NCBI GenBank assembly: GCA_009772985.1
Contig: WOUS01000008.1
Location: 179,645-243,644, forward strand
Length of the DNA: 64,000 nucleotides
DNA from: Anaerolineaceae bacterium
GTDB lineage: Bacteria; Chloroflexota; Anaerolineae; Anaerolineales; Villigracilaceae
Direction: 5' to 3'
Positions within the stretch are counted from its first letter, which is position 1, and each line of letters begins with the position of its first letter. Positions 17,141-26,716 of this stretch are shown here, piece by piece. The notes under the pieces were generated by a model, which was not told where the DNA came from, searched no databases, and saw nothing but the letters and a program-made list of their open reading frames with translations. The translations under genes and the position numbers were made by a program.

Positions 17141-17271
17141 CGGTGGTCGAGTAGCCCTGAGGGTTGAGTAGCGAAGCGTATCGAAACCCGAAGGGCGTAT
17201 CGAGACCACCTTTATATCATTTTTTTCTGTTGGTCTCGATACGGCGGAAAAACACCGCCTACTCGACCAAC
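17141..17271. repeat. Two opposed TGGTCGAGTA / TATCGAGACCA palindromes
   Basis: Bases 17141-17211 and 17229-17271 each have outer arms TGGTCGAGTAG and TGGTCTCGATA. The second copy has an inner GGCGG...CCGCC stem. They fill most of the 239-bp gap between the M14 gene and the amidohydrolase-CYTH gene. Confidence 0.8.
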
Positions 17272-17300
17272 GATGTGCTCTTATTGAAGCTATTTCGAAT

Positions 17301-17321
17301 CATTCGTGTCATTCGATGCTT
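17301..17321. repeat. 21-bp direct repeat shared with 13186-13206
   Basis: Both sites carry the same 21 bases beginning CATTCGTGTCATTCG and both lie at the 3' end of a minus-strand gene. Here it follows the M14 stop; at 13186-13206 it supplies the sigma-factor stop and the anti-sigma start. Confidence 0.75.
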
Positions 17322-17325
17322 GATT

Positions 17326-18312
17326 TTACCGCTTCCAGTTCAGAAAGGCCTCCAGCACCTTCAGGTTCTGGGCGAAATCGGTGTCGCGGTGGTTGGTCAG
17401 TTCCAGGTCTACGGCGGCGATATTTTTGGACGAAGCCCAGTCTGCCAGGTTGCCGGTGTATTCGCAACCGGTATCCAGCGGCGGGTAGGGATAATTGCTC
17501 ACGTCTGCCAGCGTCTGCGCCAGCCGGACCGAATACTTGTCCGGCGGAACGCCGCCGGGGAAGATGCCCAGCGCGGCGCTGTGGTAACTGATGAGGGCGC
17601 TGATCTTGTGCTGCTGGATGAAGAGCATCAGCGCCACCGTCTCCGGCTCGGAGCCGGCGTACGCGCCCGCCGTGACCGGCAGGATGGTCCAGCAGCCGTC
17701 GTCGTCCCAGGTCGCCTTCCAGTTGGCCGGGAAGTTGCGGTTCAGGTCCACGCCGTGGTCATTGGTGCGGCCGGTTACGTCGTGGCCGCGCGCCTCGCCG
17801 TCGGGGTTCAGGCTGCGCAGGATGTAGAGCGTGACGTTCTCCGGCACGGCCTCCGGGTGGTCGCGCAGGTGGGCGATCAGTTCGTCGGCCAGGGCAATCG
17901 TGTTCCACTCGTTCCCGCCGTGGATGCCCGCCACGATCATGCGCCCGGTCGGGCCGTCGCCGAAGCGGTACACCTCCAGCGGCCGGCCGCTGACCGAGTA
18001 GCCGATGACCAGCGGGCCCTGCATCCAGGGCGGCGGCGTGGGCGTGTCGGTGACGTGGACGTAGGGCGTGATGGTTGGTTTGCGCGTCGGGCTGGGCGTG
18101 ACGGTCGGTGTCGGCGGGCGGAGGGTGGGCGAGGGCGTGAGCGTGGGCAGTTCGACCAGCACGGCCGCGGTGGGCAGCGGCGCGGCCGCGGCGGCGAACG
18201 GCGTACGATCCCAGAACAGCACGAGGCCGGCTCCCGCCGCCAGGACGCAGGCCGCGTTGACCGCCCACAGGCCGATCACCCAGCCGCCCAGTTTCGATGT
18301 GCGCTTCGTCAT
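17326..18312 (-). CDS. M14 family zinc carboxypeptidase, membrane-anchored
   Basis: A 328-residue protein with an N-terminal membrane helix (residues 10-33), a Pro/Thr-rich linker (about 45-90) and an M14 catalytic domain. Zinc ligands are in AGIHGGNEWNT (HxxE) and ISYHSAALG. Other family signatures are LRSLNPDGEARG, GVDLNRNFPANW and the catalytic Glu in AVDLELTNH. It likely trims C-terminal residues from peptides or cell-wall cross-links outside the cell. Its start overlaps the stop of the CinA-like gene by 4 bp, so the two are coupled. Confidence 0.88.
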   Translation of the reverse strand: MTKRTSKLGGWVIGLWAVNAACVLAAGAGLVLFWDRTPFAAAAAPLPTAAVLVELPTLTPSPTLRPPTPTVTPSPTRKPTITPYVHVTDTPTPPPWMQGPLVIGYSVSGRPLEVYRFGDGPTGRMIVAGIHGGNEWNTIALADELIAHLRDHPEAVPENVTLYILRSLNPDGEARGHDVTGRTNDHGVDLNRNFPANWKATWDDDGCWTILPVTAGAYAGSEPETVALMLFIQQHKISALISYHSAALGIFPGGVPPDKYSVRLAQTLADVSNYPYPPLDTGCEYTGNLADWASSKNIAAVDLELTNHRDTDFAQNLKVLEAFLNWKR

Positions 18313-19496
18313 CCCGCCTCCTGCCCGGCGCGGCGCAGGAAGTCGAGCGCCATGTTGGCCGCCCAGCGCGGGGCGTTGCCCGGATGCCCGCCATAGGTGA
18401 GCGTCCGTTCCGCTTTGCCCGAGGGCGTCAGGAGGACGACGGAAATCGTCTGACTCTCGTCCATTTGTTCGAGGCGGACGCCCAGCGCGGCGGAGGCTTT
18501 TTCGGACCGGCGCACCGCTTCCGTTTCTTCGGCCAGCGTCTCCGCCCGGACCGTGCGGCTGCTCCCGCCGCGCCAGGCCGCGTGCCCGCCCCGGCCGAGA
18601 CGCGCCAGCAGCGCGCTGCCCATCCCGCTTTCGAGGCAGGCCAGGGTCCAGCCGCGCCGCGCCAGCATGTCGAGCGCCGCGCCCTCCAGCGTCTCCTCGT
18701 CTGCCCCGTAAATCGCCTCCCCCAGCCGGGCGCGGACGTCCGCCTCGACGGCGGCGATCATCGTCTGCGCTTCGGCTTCGCTGGCGGCTTTGGCCGCGAT
18801 GCGGATGTCCACGATGCCGGAGTGGGCGGTCAGGCCGACGGTCGGGTTGGCGAGCGTTTCGAGGTCGCCGATCTTGTCGTCCACCATTCCCTCGCCCAGT
18901 CCGCTGGCGTGCAGCGTGCGGACGAGGATGAGTTCGTGCAGGCCGAAGCGTTCTTGCAGGAAGGGGACGACCGCGCCGGCGAGCAGGGTCTCCATCTCGC
19001 GCGGCACGCCGGGGAGGGAAATAATGACTGCCCTCACCCCCGGCCCCTCTCCCAAAGAAGGGAGAGGGGGGAAGTCAACAATGAACGCCGGGGCGGTGCC
19101 GACCGGGTTTTCGATGACAATCGCGCCTCTGGGAATGTACGCCTGCCGCTTCTGGTTTTCGGTGGGGAGGCGGCCATAGCGGGCGATGCGGGCGGTGATC
19201 TGCTCCCAGAGTTCGGGGTGGAATTCGAGCGGCGCCTCGCAGGCTTCGGCGATGGCCTGGCGGGTGGGATCGTCCACGGTCGGGCCAAGTCCGCCGGTGG
19301 TGATGACGATGTCGGCGCGCGCCGCGGCCTCGCGCACGGCTTCGGCAATGCGCGCGGTGTTGTCGCCCACGGTCTGGGCGCGGAACAAGTCCACGCCCAG
19401 GGCGCGCAGGGCGCGGGCGATGAAACGCGTGTTGGTGTCGGCGGTCTCGCCGAGCAGGAGTTCGGTCCCGATGGTGATAATTTCAGCGGTTGTCAT
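18309..19496 (-). CDS. cinA: CinA-family protein with degenerate C-terminal PncC-like domain
   Basis: A 395-residue protein. The N-terminal MoCF/COG1058 domain is typical: EIITIGTELLLGETADTN, then ITTGGLGPTVDDPTRQA and SLPGVPREM. Known CinA proteins have ADP-ribose pyrophosphatase plus NMN deamidase activity. The C-terminal domain is short and diverged: the usual AESCTGG is LESGMGS here and the GxAGPxGGT segment is absent, so deamidase activity is doubtful. Residues around 152-166 (PPLPSLGEGPGVR) come from a palindromic repeat inserted in frame. TATAAT lies 10 nt before the ATG, leaving almost no leader. It is coupled to the M14 gene downstream. Confidence 0.85.
   Translation of the reverse strand: MTTAEIITIGTELLLGETADTNTRFIARALRALGVDLFRAQTVGDNTARIAEAVREAAARADIVITTGGLGPTVDDPTRQAIAEACEAPLEFHPELWEQITARIARYGRLPTENQKRQAYIPRGAIVIENPVGTAPAFIVDFPPLPSLGEGPGVRAVIISLPGVPREMETLLAGAVVPFLQERFGLHELILVRTLHASGLGEGMVDDKIGDLETLANPTVGLTAHSGIVDIRIAAKAASEAEAQTMIAAVEADVRARLGEAIYGADEETLEGAALDMLARRGWTLACLESGMGSALLARLGRGGHAAWRGGSSRTVRAETLAEETEAVRRSEKASAALGVRLEQMDESQTISVVLLTPSGKAERTLTYGGHPGNAPRWAANMALDFLRRAGQEAG
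19029..19072. repeat. GC-rich palindromic element inside cinA, in frame
   Basis: A perfect 10-bp stem (19044-19053 with 19060-19069, CCCCTCTCCC) has a 6-nt loop. The flanking CCCTCACCCCCGG matches, on the other strand, the element in the M20 peptidase at 31284-31321, with two differences over 23 bases. Confidence 0.8.
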
Positions 19497-19506
19497 GTTG
19501 GGGTGG

Positions 19507-19512
19507 ATTATA
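19507..19512 (-). promoter_or_regulatory. -10 box TATAAT upstream of cinA
   Basis: TATAAT on the minus strand, 10 nt before the cinA ATG. It overlaps the last codons of the FAD oxidoreductase gene. Confidence 0.5.
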
Positions 19513-20659
19513 CAACGTTGTACTCTTTTATAAGCCGTCCTTCTTCGAACCTCGCCAGGTCGAGCATGGAAACATCCACGGTGCGGGACTTGCCGTCCAG
19601 GATGATCTCGGCCATCAGTTTGCCGGAGACCGGTCCGTGCATGAAGCCGTGGCCGGAGAAGCCGGTGACGATGGTAAACCCTTCGACGGGCGTTGGGCCG
19701 TAAATCGGGTGCGCGTCGGGCGTGACCTCGTACAGGCCGGCCCAGTGCGAGGCCAGCCCGGCCTTTTCGAGCAGCGGCATGCGGGCGATGGCGGCTTCCA
19801 GGTTGACCAGTTCGAAGGCCTCGTCCACATTCTGGTCGAAGCCGGTTTTTTCATTCGGGTTGGACATGCCGGTTAGAAGGCCCTGGCCCTCGCGGTGGAA
19901 GTAGAGCGATTGAGCGAAGTCAATCACGAACGGGAAATCGGCGGGAAGTTCGGGCAGGGGGGTGGTGGTCAACATCTGGCGGCGGAGCGGGGTGAGCGGA
20001 AGTGCGACCCCGGCCATCCGGGCGATGAGACCGGCCCACGGTCCGGCCGCGTTGACCACCGTTCGAGTCGCAACGGTTCCCTGGTTCGTCTCCACTCCTG
20101 TAACCTGCGAACCTTCAACCTTCAACCCGGTCACAGCCGCACCGGTCAGCGCCCGGACTCCCATCCGCTGCGCCGCGCCGATGTAGCCCATGACCACGCT
20201 ATTGGGGTCCACCAGGCCGTCGGCGGGGTTGAAGGTGCCAGCCAGGGCGTCGTCGAAGCGCATGAGCGGCAGGCGGCGGCGGACTTCGTCGCCGGTCAGC
20301 CACTCGGTCTGCACGCCGAGGCGGCGCTGGAGTTCCACGTTGCGGCGGAAGTTTTCCACGTCATCCGGTTTGGTCAGGGCAAAGAGATAGCCGCATTTTC
20401 GATAACCGATTTCCTGGCCGGTCTCTTCTTTGAAACGTTCGAGCATGGGCAGGCTCTTCAGCGACAGGCGGACGTTGATCTCGGTCGAGAATTGATAACG
20501 CACGCCGCCGGCGCAGCGGCCGGTGGCGCCCTGGCCGAAAAATTCTTCCTTTTCGAGCAGGAGGATATTTTTCTGTCCGCGGGCGGCCAGATGGTAGGCG
20601 GCGCTTGCGCCCATCACTCCGCCGCCGATGATCACGATGTCAGCAGTTTTTGGAAACAT
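19508..20659 (-). CDS. FAD-dependent amino acid/sarcosine-type oxidoreductase
   Basis: A 383-residue flavoprotein of the DAO family. The N-terminal dinucleotide fold is VIIGGGVMGASAAYHLA, followed by LLLEKEEFFGQGATGRCAGG. The second FAD motif is VVNAAGPWAG near residue 205, and the C-terminal motif is GFTIVTGFSGHGFMHGP. It resembles sarcosine oxidase beta subunits, proline dehydrogenase beta subunits and DadA-like enzymes; the amine substrate cannot be told. Position just downstream of the liv transporter suggests amino acid catabolism, though a strong terminator separates them. Near 20100-20130 it contains the repeated word ACCTTCAACC encoding GLKVEGSQVTG. Confidence 0.87.
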   Translation of the reverse strand: MFPKTADIVIIGGGVMGASAAYHLAARGQKNILLLEKEEFFGQGATGRCAGGVRYQFSTEINVRLSLKSLPMLERFKEETGQEIGYRKCGYLFALTKPDDVENFRRNVELQRRLGVQTEWLTGDEVRRRLPLMRFDDALAGTFNPADGLVDPNSVVMGYIGAAQRMGVRALTGAAVTGLKVEGSQVTGVETNQGTVATRTVVNAAGPWAGLIARMAGVALPLTPLRRQMLTTTPLPELPADFPFVIDFAQSLYFHREGQGLLTGMSNPNEKTGFDQNVDEAFELVNLEAAIARMPLLEKAGLASHWAGLYEVTPDAHPIYGPTPVEGFTIVTGFSGHGFMHGPVSGKLMAEIILDGKSRTVDVSMLDLARFEEGRLIKEYNVV

Positions 20660-20711
20660 GGATTGCCGTCTCGCTCCGTGGTCTGTGTTTGGGGTATTTT
20701 ACTCCACTTGG

Positions 20712-20746
20712 AAGAAGCCCGTTTTCTGGTTGAAAACGGGCTTCTT
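20712..20746 (-). terminator. Strong hairpin after livF
   Basis: A perfect 15-bp stem (AAGAAGCCCGTTTTC) with a 5-nt loop, directly downstream of livF. The T-tract is poor. It probably ends the liv operon. Confidence 0.75.
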
Positions 20747-20775
20747 GCAAAGGTTTCCAATTCCGGGCGGGCGTT

Positions 20776-21489
20776 CTATTCCACGCCCAGATAGGCTTTC
20801 TGGACCTTTTCGTTCTTTTTGAGCGCCTCGCCGGTATCGTGCATGACGATGTCGCCGGTTTCGAGCACGTAGCCGCGGTTGGCGACCGAGAGGGCCATGA
20901 GGGCATTCTGCTCGACGAGCAGGAGGGTGGTGCCTTCTTTGTTGATGCGCACAATTGTGTCGAAGATGGCTTCGACCAGCACCGGCGCCAGACCCATGGA
21001 CGGCTCGTCCATCAGGAGCAGGCGCGGCCGGGTCATCAGGGCGCGGGCGGTGGCCAGCATTTGCTGTTCGCCGCCGGAGAGCGTCCCGCCGACCTGTTTG
21101 CGGCGCTCTTTCAGGCGCGGCAGCAATTCGAAGACCCACTCCAGATCCTCGGCGATTTTCTTCTTGTCTTTCCGGATGTACGCGCCCATCTCCAGGTTTT
21201 CCATCACGGTCATGCGGGCAAAAATGCGCCGGCCTTCGGGGACCATGGCGATGCCTTTGTGGACGATTTGGTGAGGCTTGCGCTTTCCAAGATCCTCGCC
21301 CTCGAAAATGATATTCCCTTCGCGAGGTTTGAGCGCCCCGCTGATGGTGCGCAGGGTGGTCGTCTTGCCGGCGCCGTTGCCGCCGATCAGGGAGACGATC
21401 TCGCCTTGCTCGACTTTGAGCGAAACGCCTTTCAGGGCGTGGATGTTACCGTAATACGTGTGGATGTTGTTAACTTCAAGCATCGGCAT
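20776..21489 (-). CDS. livF: Branched-chain amino acid ABC transporter ATP-binding protein LivF
   Basis: A 237-residue ATPase subunit of the high-affinity branched-chain amino acid importer. Walker A is GGNGAGKTTT, the signature is LSGGEQQM, Walker B is LLLMDEPSMGLAP, and the H-loop region is LLLVEQNA. The LivF-type segments PEGRRIFARMTVMENLEMGA and SVANRGYVLETG are present. A GGAGG ribosome site precedes the 21489 start. It is the last gene of livKHMGF. Confidence 0.95.
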   Translation of the reverse strand: MPMLEVNNIHTYYGNIHALKGVSLKVEQGEIVSLIGGNGAGKTTTLRTISGALKPREGNIIFEGEDLGKRKPHQIVHKGIAMVPEGRRIFARMTVMENLEMGAYIRKDKKKIAEDLEWVFELLPRLKERRKQVGGTLSGGEQQMLATARALMTRPRLLLMDEPSMGLAPVLVEAIFDTIVRINKEGTTLLLVEQNALMALSVANRGYVLETGDIVMHDTGEALKKNEKVQKAYLGVE

Positions 21490-21501
21490 AGGAGCCTCCG
21501 G

Positions 21502-22302
21502 TTAGCCTTTCGCCTTCGCTTCGCCGAGGCCGCTGGCGGCGCCGCGGCCCAGGTAGGCCTCGATCACATGTTCGTTGCGCTGGATTTCGGCGGGCGTGCC
21601 TTCTGCGATTTTCTGGCCAAAGTCGAGCACCGAGATTTTTTCCGAGATGCTCATCACAACGCGCATCTGATGTTCGATGATCAGGATGGTGATGCCCAAT
21701 ACGTCGCGCAGGCGGCGGATGAAGTGGACCATCTCCTGGGTCTCGCTGGGGTTCATCCCGGCGGTCGGTTCGTCGAGCAGGAGCAGGTGCGGTTTGTTGG
21801 CCATGGCGCGGGCGATCTCCAGGCGGCGCTGTTCGCCGTAGGGGAGGTTCTTGGCGAGCATATCGCCGCGGCCTTTCAGGGCCACGAATTCGAGCAGCCG
21901 TTTGGCTTCTGCCAGGGCCTCCGCCTCCTCGTTCATCGTGCGCTTATCGCGAAAGATCGCGCCGAACAGCCAGGACTTGAGGTGGGGGTGCATGCCGATC
22001 AGGATGTTTTCCACGGCGGTCATGTTCTTGAAAAGGCGGATATTCTGATAGGTGCGCGAGACGCCCAGATGCGCCACGCGGTCGGGAGAGAGACCGGTGA
22101 TGTTTCGTCCGTTGAGCAGGATCTCGCCTTCCTCGGGTGTGTAGAAGCCGGTGACGCAATTGAAGAAGGTGGTCTTCCCGGCGCCGTTCGGTCCGATGAT
22201 GCTCTGAATGGCTCCCTTTTTCAGTTCGATGTCAACTTTTCCGAGAGCCTCGAGACCGCCAAAACGTTTGGTGACCTTTTTTGAAACCAGGACGTTTTCC
22301 AT
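21502..22302 (-). CDS. livG: Branched-chain amino acid ABC transporter ATP-binding protein LivG
   Basis: A 266-residue ATPase subunit paired with LivF. Walker A is GPNGAGKTTFFNC and Walker B is LLLLDEPTAGMNP. The signature segment is degenerate, LPYGEQRRLEIARA, as is usual in LivG. The LivG-type H-loop region ILIIEHQMRVVMSISEKISV is present. It has an AGGAG ribosome site and lies 12 bp from both neighbouring genes, so it belongs to one transcript. Confidence 0.95.
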   Translation of the reverse strand: MENVLVSKKVTKRFGGLEALGKVDIELKKGAIQSIIGPNGAGKTTFFNCVTGFYTPEEGEILLNGRNITGLSPDRVAHLGVSRTYQNIRLFKNMTAVENILIGMHPHLKSWLFGAIFRDKRTMNEEAEALAEAKRLLEFVALKGRGDMLAKNLPYGEQRRLEIARAMANKPHLLLLDEPTAGMNPSETQEMVHFIRRLRDVLGITILIIEHQMRVVMSISEKISVLDFGQKIAEGTPAEIQRNEHVIEAYLGRGAASGLGEAKAKG

Positions 22303-22314
22303 GTGCCTCTTCTC

Positions 22315-24006
<1,692 letters not shown>

Positions 24007-24019
24007 GATACCTTCCTCC

Positions 24020-25081
24020 TTAGGCCTTTGTTTGGGCCGTGCGTTCGCCCAGGATACCCGACGGGCGGAAGATGAGGATGAACACCAGGATGATGAATGC
24101 AAGCGCGTCTTTAAGTTGCGACGCGTTTGGAATTCCCAGGCCGTCCAGGAACAGGTTTGGACCGAGCGACTCGATCAGGCCCAGGACCATCGAGCCCAGG
24201 AAAGCGCCCGGCACGTTGCCTATGCCGCCGAGAACGGCGGCTGTGAACGCTTTCAGGCCGGGGATAAATCCCATGTAGAAATGGGCTATGGGGAACAACA
24301 GGATGTAGAGAATGCCCCCGATGCCGGCGGCGGCCCCGCCCAGGGCGAACGTAAAGACGATGATCTTGTCCGCGTCGATCCCCATCAGGGCGGCTGCTTC
24401 CCGGTCTTCCGACACGGCGCGCATGGCCTTCCCTAGTTTGCTCCACATAACAATTGCATAGAGCAGGAACATCAGCACAATGGCTGCCATGATGACGACA
24501 GCCTGAGTCTTATAGAGTTGGACGGTGCCGATCTTCCAGGATCCAGCGAGGGCGTCAATGGTCGGATATGCCTGGAACCCGGAACCATAAAAGCCGCGGA
24601 AGGTGTATTGCAGAAAAAAAGATGCGCCGATTGCCGTGATCAGAGGGACCAGGCGCGGCGCATTTCTCAGAGGGCGGTAGGCGATTCGTTCCACCAGGAT
24701 GGCCACCGTCATGGATACCAGCATCGAGAGGAGGGCAATTGCCAGGATGCTCAACAAGGGTTGTTTATTCAGGAAACCGCTTGCCGCCAGAGCATTGGCG
24801 AGAAACACGGCGGTAACTGGTCCGCTCATAAACACTTCGCTATGGGCGAAATTGATCATGCGCAGAATACCATAGACCAGGGTGTAGCCCATGGCGATGA
24901 GAGCGTAAACGCCTCCCAACGCCAGACCCTTCACAATCAGGTCGAACCAACTTTCGGCCGAGTATTTGCCGGATTGGATGGTGCTGATCGTACCCCAGAC
25001 GACGACTACCCCGATTGCCAGCCCGATGATCCACACCATGATATCGGAAAAAGTAACTCTCTGACGCCATGTTCGAAACAT
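24020..25081 (-). CDS. livH: Branched-chain amino acid ABC transporter permease LivH
   Basis: A 353-residue permease, longer than the usual 290-300 because of an N-terminal helix (residues 14-35) before the LivH core. Core signatures are GLALGGVYALIAMGYTLVYG, MINFAHSEVFM, the cytoplasmic EAA-like loop MRAVSEDREAAALMGID and AAVLGGIGNVPGAFLGS. It pairs with LivM in the membrane. It is separated from livK by a hairpin that may lower its expression relative to the binding protein. Confidence 0.94.
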   Translation of the reverse strand: MFRTWRQRVTFSDIMVWIIGLAIGVVVVWGTISTIQSGKYSAESWFDLIVKGLALGGVYALIAMGYTLVYGILRMINFAHSEVFMSGPVTAVFLANALAASGFLNKQPLLSILAIALLSMLVSMTVAILVERIAYRPLRNAPRLVPLITAIGASFFLQYTFRGFYGSGFQAYPTIDALAGSWKIGTVQLYKTQAVVIMAAIVLMFLLYAIVMWSKLGKAMRAVSEDREAAALMGIDADKIIVFTFALGGAAAGIGGILYILLFPIAHFYMGFIPGLKAFTAAVLGGIGNVPGAFLGSMVLGLIESLGPNLFLDGLGIPNASQLKDALAFIILVFILIFRPSGILGERTAQTKA

Positions 25082-25111
25082 AGAGCGCTCCTAGATACGA
25101 ATTTCCAGAAA

Positions 25112-25137
25112 GAGGGGCGAGGTGATCCTCGCCCCTC
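25112..25137 (-). terminator. Intercistronic hairpin between livK and livH
   Basis: A perfect 11-bp stem (GAGGGGCGAGG) with a TGAT loop, followed on the minus strand by TCTTTCTGG. It is placed to give partial termination or mRNA protection after livK. Confidence 0.7.
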
Positions 25138-25162
25138 CCTTGTAACTTAGTACTTATGTGCT

Positions 25163-26380
25163 TTACGGTTTCCAGATCACTTCGGGCGGGTACTGGCCGG
25201 CGTGGTACTCGTAGACCGCAATGTAGGGATCGGCGCAGTCACCGGTCGGAGTGCAGGTCAGGTTGCCCGTCAGACCGTCGAAGTTCGCCGTGGCGTACAC
25301 GGCGTCGCGTAATGCCTGGCGCGGGATGATAACCGTGCCGTCGCTCTGGACAATGGCCACCTTTTCAATGGCGGCCTTGATCATCATGTAGGCGTCATAC
25401 GCGTGGGCGTGGAAGATGCTGATCGGGGCGGAGCCAAACATTTCCTGGTATTTGGCCACGAAGGCATCGTATTCGGCGCCCTGGGTGAGCGGGCTCGAAA
25501 CCAGGAAGCCCTCGATCTCAGCTCCGCCGCCTTCCATCACGTCCGATGAGAACAGACCATCGGCGCCCATCAGTTTGACAGCTTCCAAACCGGGGGTATT
25601 GCGGGCCTGGCGGATGAGGAAGCCGCCGGCGGGCATGAAGATCGGGAAGTAGATGATCTCGGGGCCGCCCGCAGCAATGCTGGTCAGCACCGAGCTCATG
25701 TCGGTCTGGGCCGGATCCACGGCTTCCTGAGCGGTGATCGTGCCGCCGAGTTCGACGAAGTGCGTCGCAAAGACTTCCTGCAGTTTTTCGGCGTACAGAC
25801 TGCCGTCGTGGATGGTTGCCGCCTTGCGCAAGCCCAGTTCATTGTAAACGAACTCCGCCGCTACAGCGCCCTGGACCTTGTCATTGTGGGCGGTGCGCAG
25901 ATAGCCCGGATAGTTATTGGGGTTGCCCGCCTCGGTCAGATCCGGAGCGGTATTCGAGGGCGAGACAACCACGAAGCCAGCCGCAGAAAACAGAGGCATG
26001 GCCACGCGTGCTTCGCTCGAGCAGTTTGTGCCGATGACCGCGACGATCGTCGGATCGGCCGCCAGCTTGGTGCCAGCCGCCTGGCCGCCTTCGGCGCTGC
26101 AACCGGTGTCCTCACCGTCGAACTGGACGGGGTGATCGAGGATCGTGCCGCCGGTATCGCTGATGGCGATTTCGATGCCATTGCGGGAGTCGATGCCCAG
26201 AGATTCGTTCGGGCCAGCCACAACCAGCGCGTAAACAATGTGAATAGGATCGCCCGGAGCGATGGTCACGCAGCCGATGGCGTCGGTGCATGTGTAGGTG
26301 CTGGTTGCGCCGCCGCACGAAGCGAGCAGCATGGCGGCAGCAACAAATAACGAAAGTACGACGAACAAACGTTTAGACAT
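25163..26380 (-). CDS. livK: Branched-chain amino acid ABC transporter substrate-binding lipoprotein LivK
   Basis: A 405-residue periplasmic-binding-protein-type lipoprotein: lipobox MLLASC with Cys near residue 21. The mature part has the type I fold: HIVYALVVAGPNESLGIDSR, GIEIAISDTGGTI, AVIGTNCSSEARVAMP, FVVVSPSNTAPDLTEAG and a late HAHAYDAYMMIKAAI. Four extra Cys, two near the mature N-terminus (TCTDAIGC) and two near the C-terminus (LTCTPTGDC), may form disulfides. A strong GAGGAGGAAG ribosome site precedes the start. It heads the liv operon, with a consensus promoter about 270 nt upstream. Confidence 0.95.
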   Translation of the reverse strand: MSKRLFVVLSLFVAAAMLLASCGGATSTYTCTDAIGCVTIAPGDPIHIVYALVVAGPNESLGIDSRNGIEIAISDTGGTILDHPVQFDGEDTGCSAEGGQAAGTKLAADPTIVAVIGTNCSSEARVAMPLFSAAGFVVVSPSNTAPDLTEAGNPNNYPGYLRTAHNDKVQGAVAAEFVYNELGLRKAATIHDGSLYAEKLQEVFATHFVELGGTITAQEAVDPAQTDMSSVLTSIAAGGPEIIYFPIFMPAGGFLIRQARNTPGLEAVKLMGADGLFSSDVMEGGGAEIEGFLVSSPLTQGAEYDAFVAKYQEMFGSAPISIFHAHAYDAYMMIKAAIEKVAIVQSDGTVIIPRQALRDAVYATANFDGLTGNLTCTPTGDCADPYIAVYEYHAGQYPPEVIWKP

Positions 26381-26474
26381 ACTTCTTCCTCCTCGGGAAT
26401 TGTTGAAATAGGCGCCCGTTGGCCGGGCTTGACCAGCGCGGCTGACAATGCCTCATAAAGTTATTGTCGAACAT
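26373..26474 (-). other. Possible leader ORF (33 aa) in the livK 5' region
   Basis: An ATG at 26474 opens a 33-codon frame ending 8 nt inside livK. Just before it stands AAGGAGGTGA, an almost full complement of the 16S 3' end, but only 2 nt from the ATG, which is closer than optimal. The peptide (starting MFDNNFMRHCQPRWSS) has no run of Leu, Ile or Val codons, so classical attenuation is not evident. It may be a coupled leader or a ribosome standby site. Confidence 0.35.
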
Positions 26475-26652
26475 CACCTCCTTCCACAACTTGTCAGGAT
26501 CGGAGTGAATAAAAAAACAGGTGTGCAGCAAACGATAAATCGGCGCATTCCTTCTTCGAGTTGCGAATGGGTTGCTTTTGGCAGTCCTCGAAATTGACTC
26601 TAGTTGCGGCGAATAAAAACTTTGCTGATACACCAGTTGTCTAACATTAAGT

Positions 26653-26681
26653 AATGTACACTTTTAAACAAGAAAAGTCAA
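26653..26681 (-). promoter_or_regulatory. Sigma-70-type promoter for livK
   Basis: On the minus strand: -35 TTGACT (26676-26681), 17-bp spacer, -10 TACATT (26653-26658). It gives an untranslated leader of about 265 nt. The 26381-26716 interval holds no other gene except the possible leader ORF. Confidence 0.65.
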
Positions 26682-26716
26682 GAGTTTTTCAGATTTGATT
26701 GTCTATTCAGCCTAAT

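Noticed and set aside
17087..17209. N-terminal extension of the amidohydrolase-CYTH protein
   Set aside because: The extra codons come from the TGGTCGAGTA repeat, and AAGGAGA stands exactly before the ATG at 17086.
26381..26640. Riboswitch or T-box in the livK leader
   Set aside because: No conserved T-box, lysine or glycine riboswitch core was recognised; only a small GCCCG/CGGGC hairpin near the ribosome site is visible.
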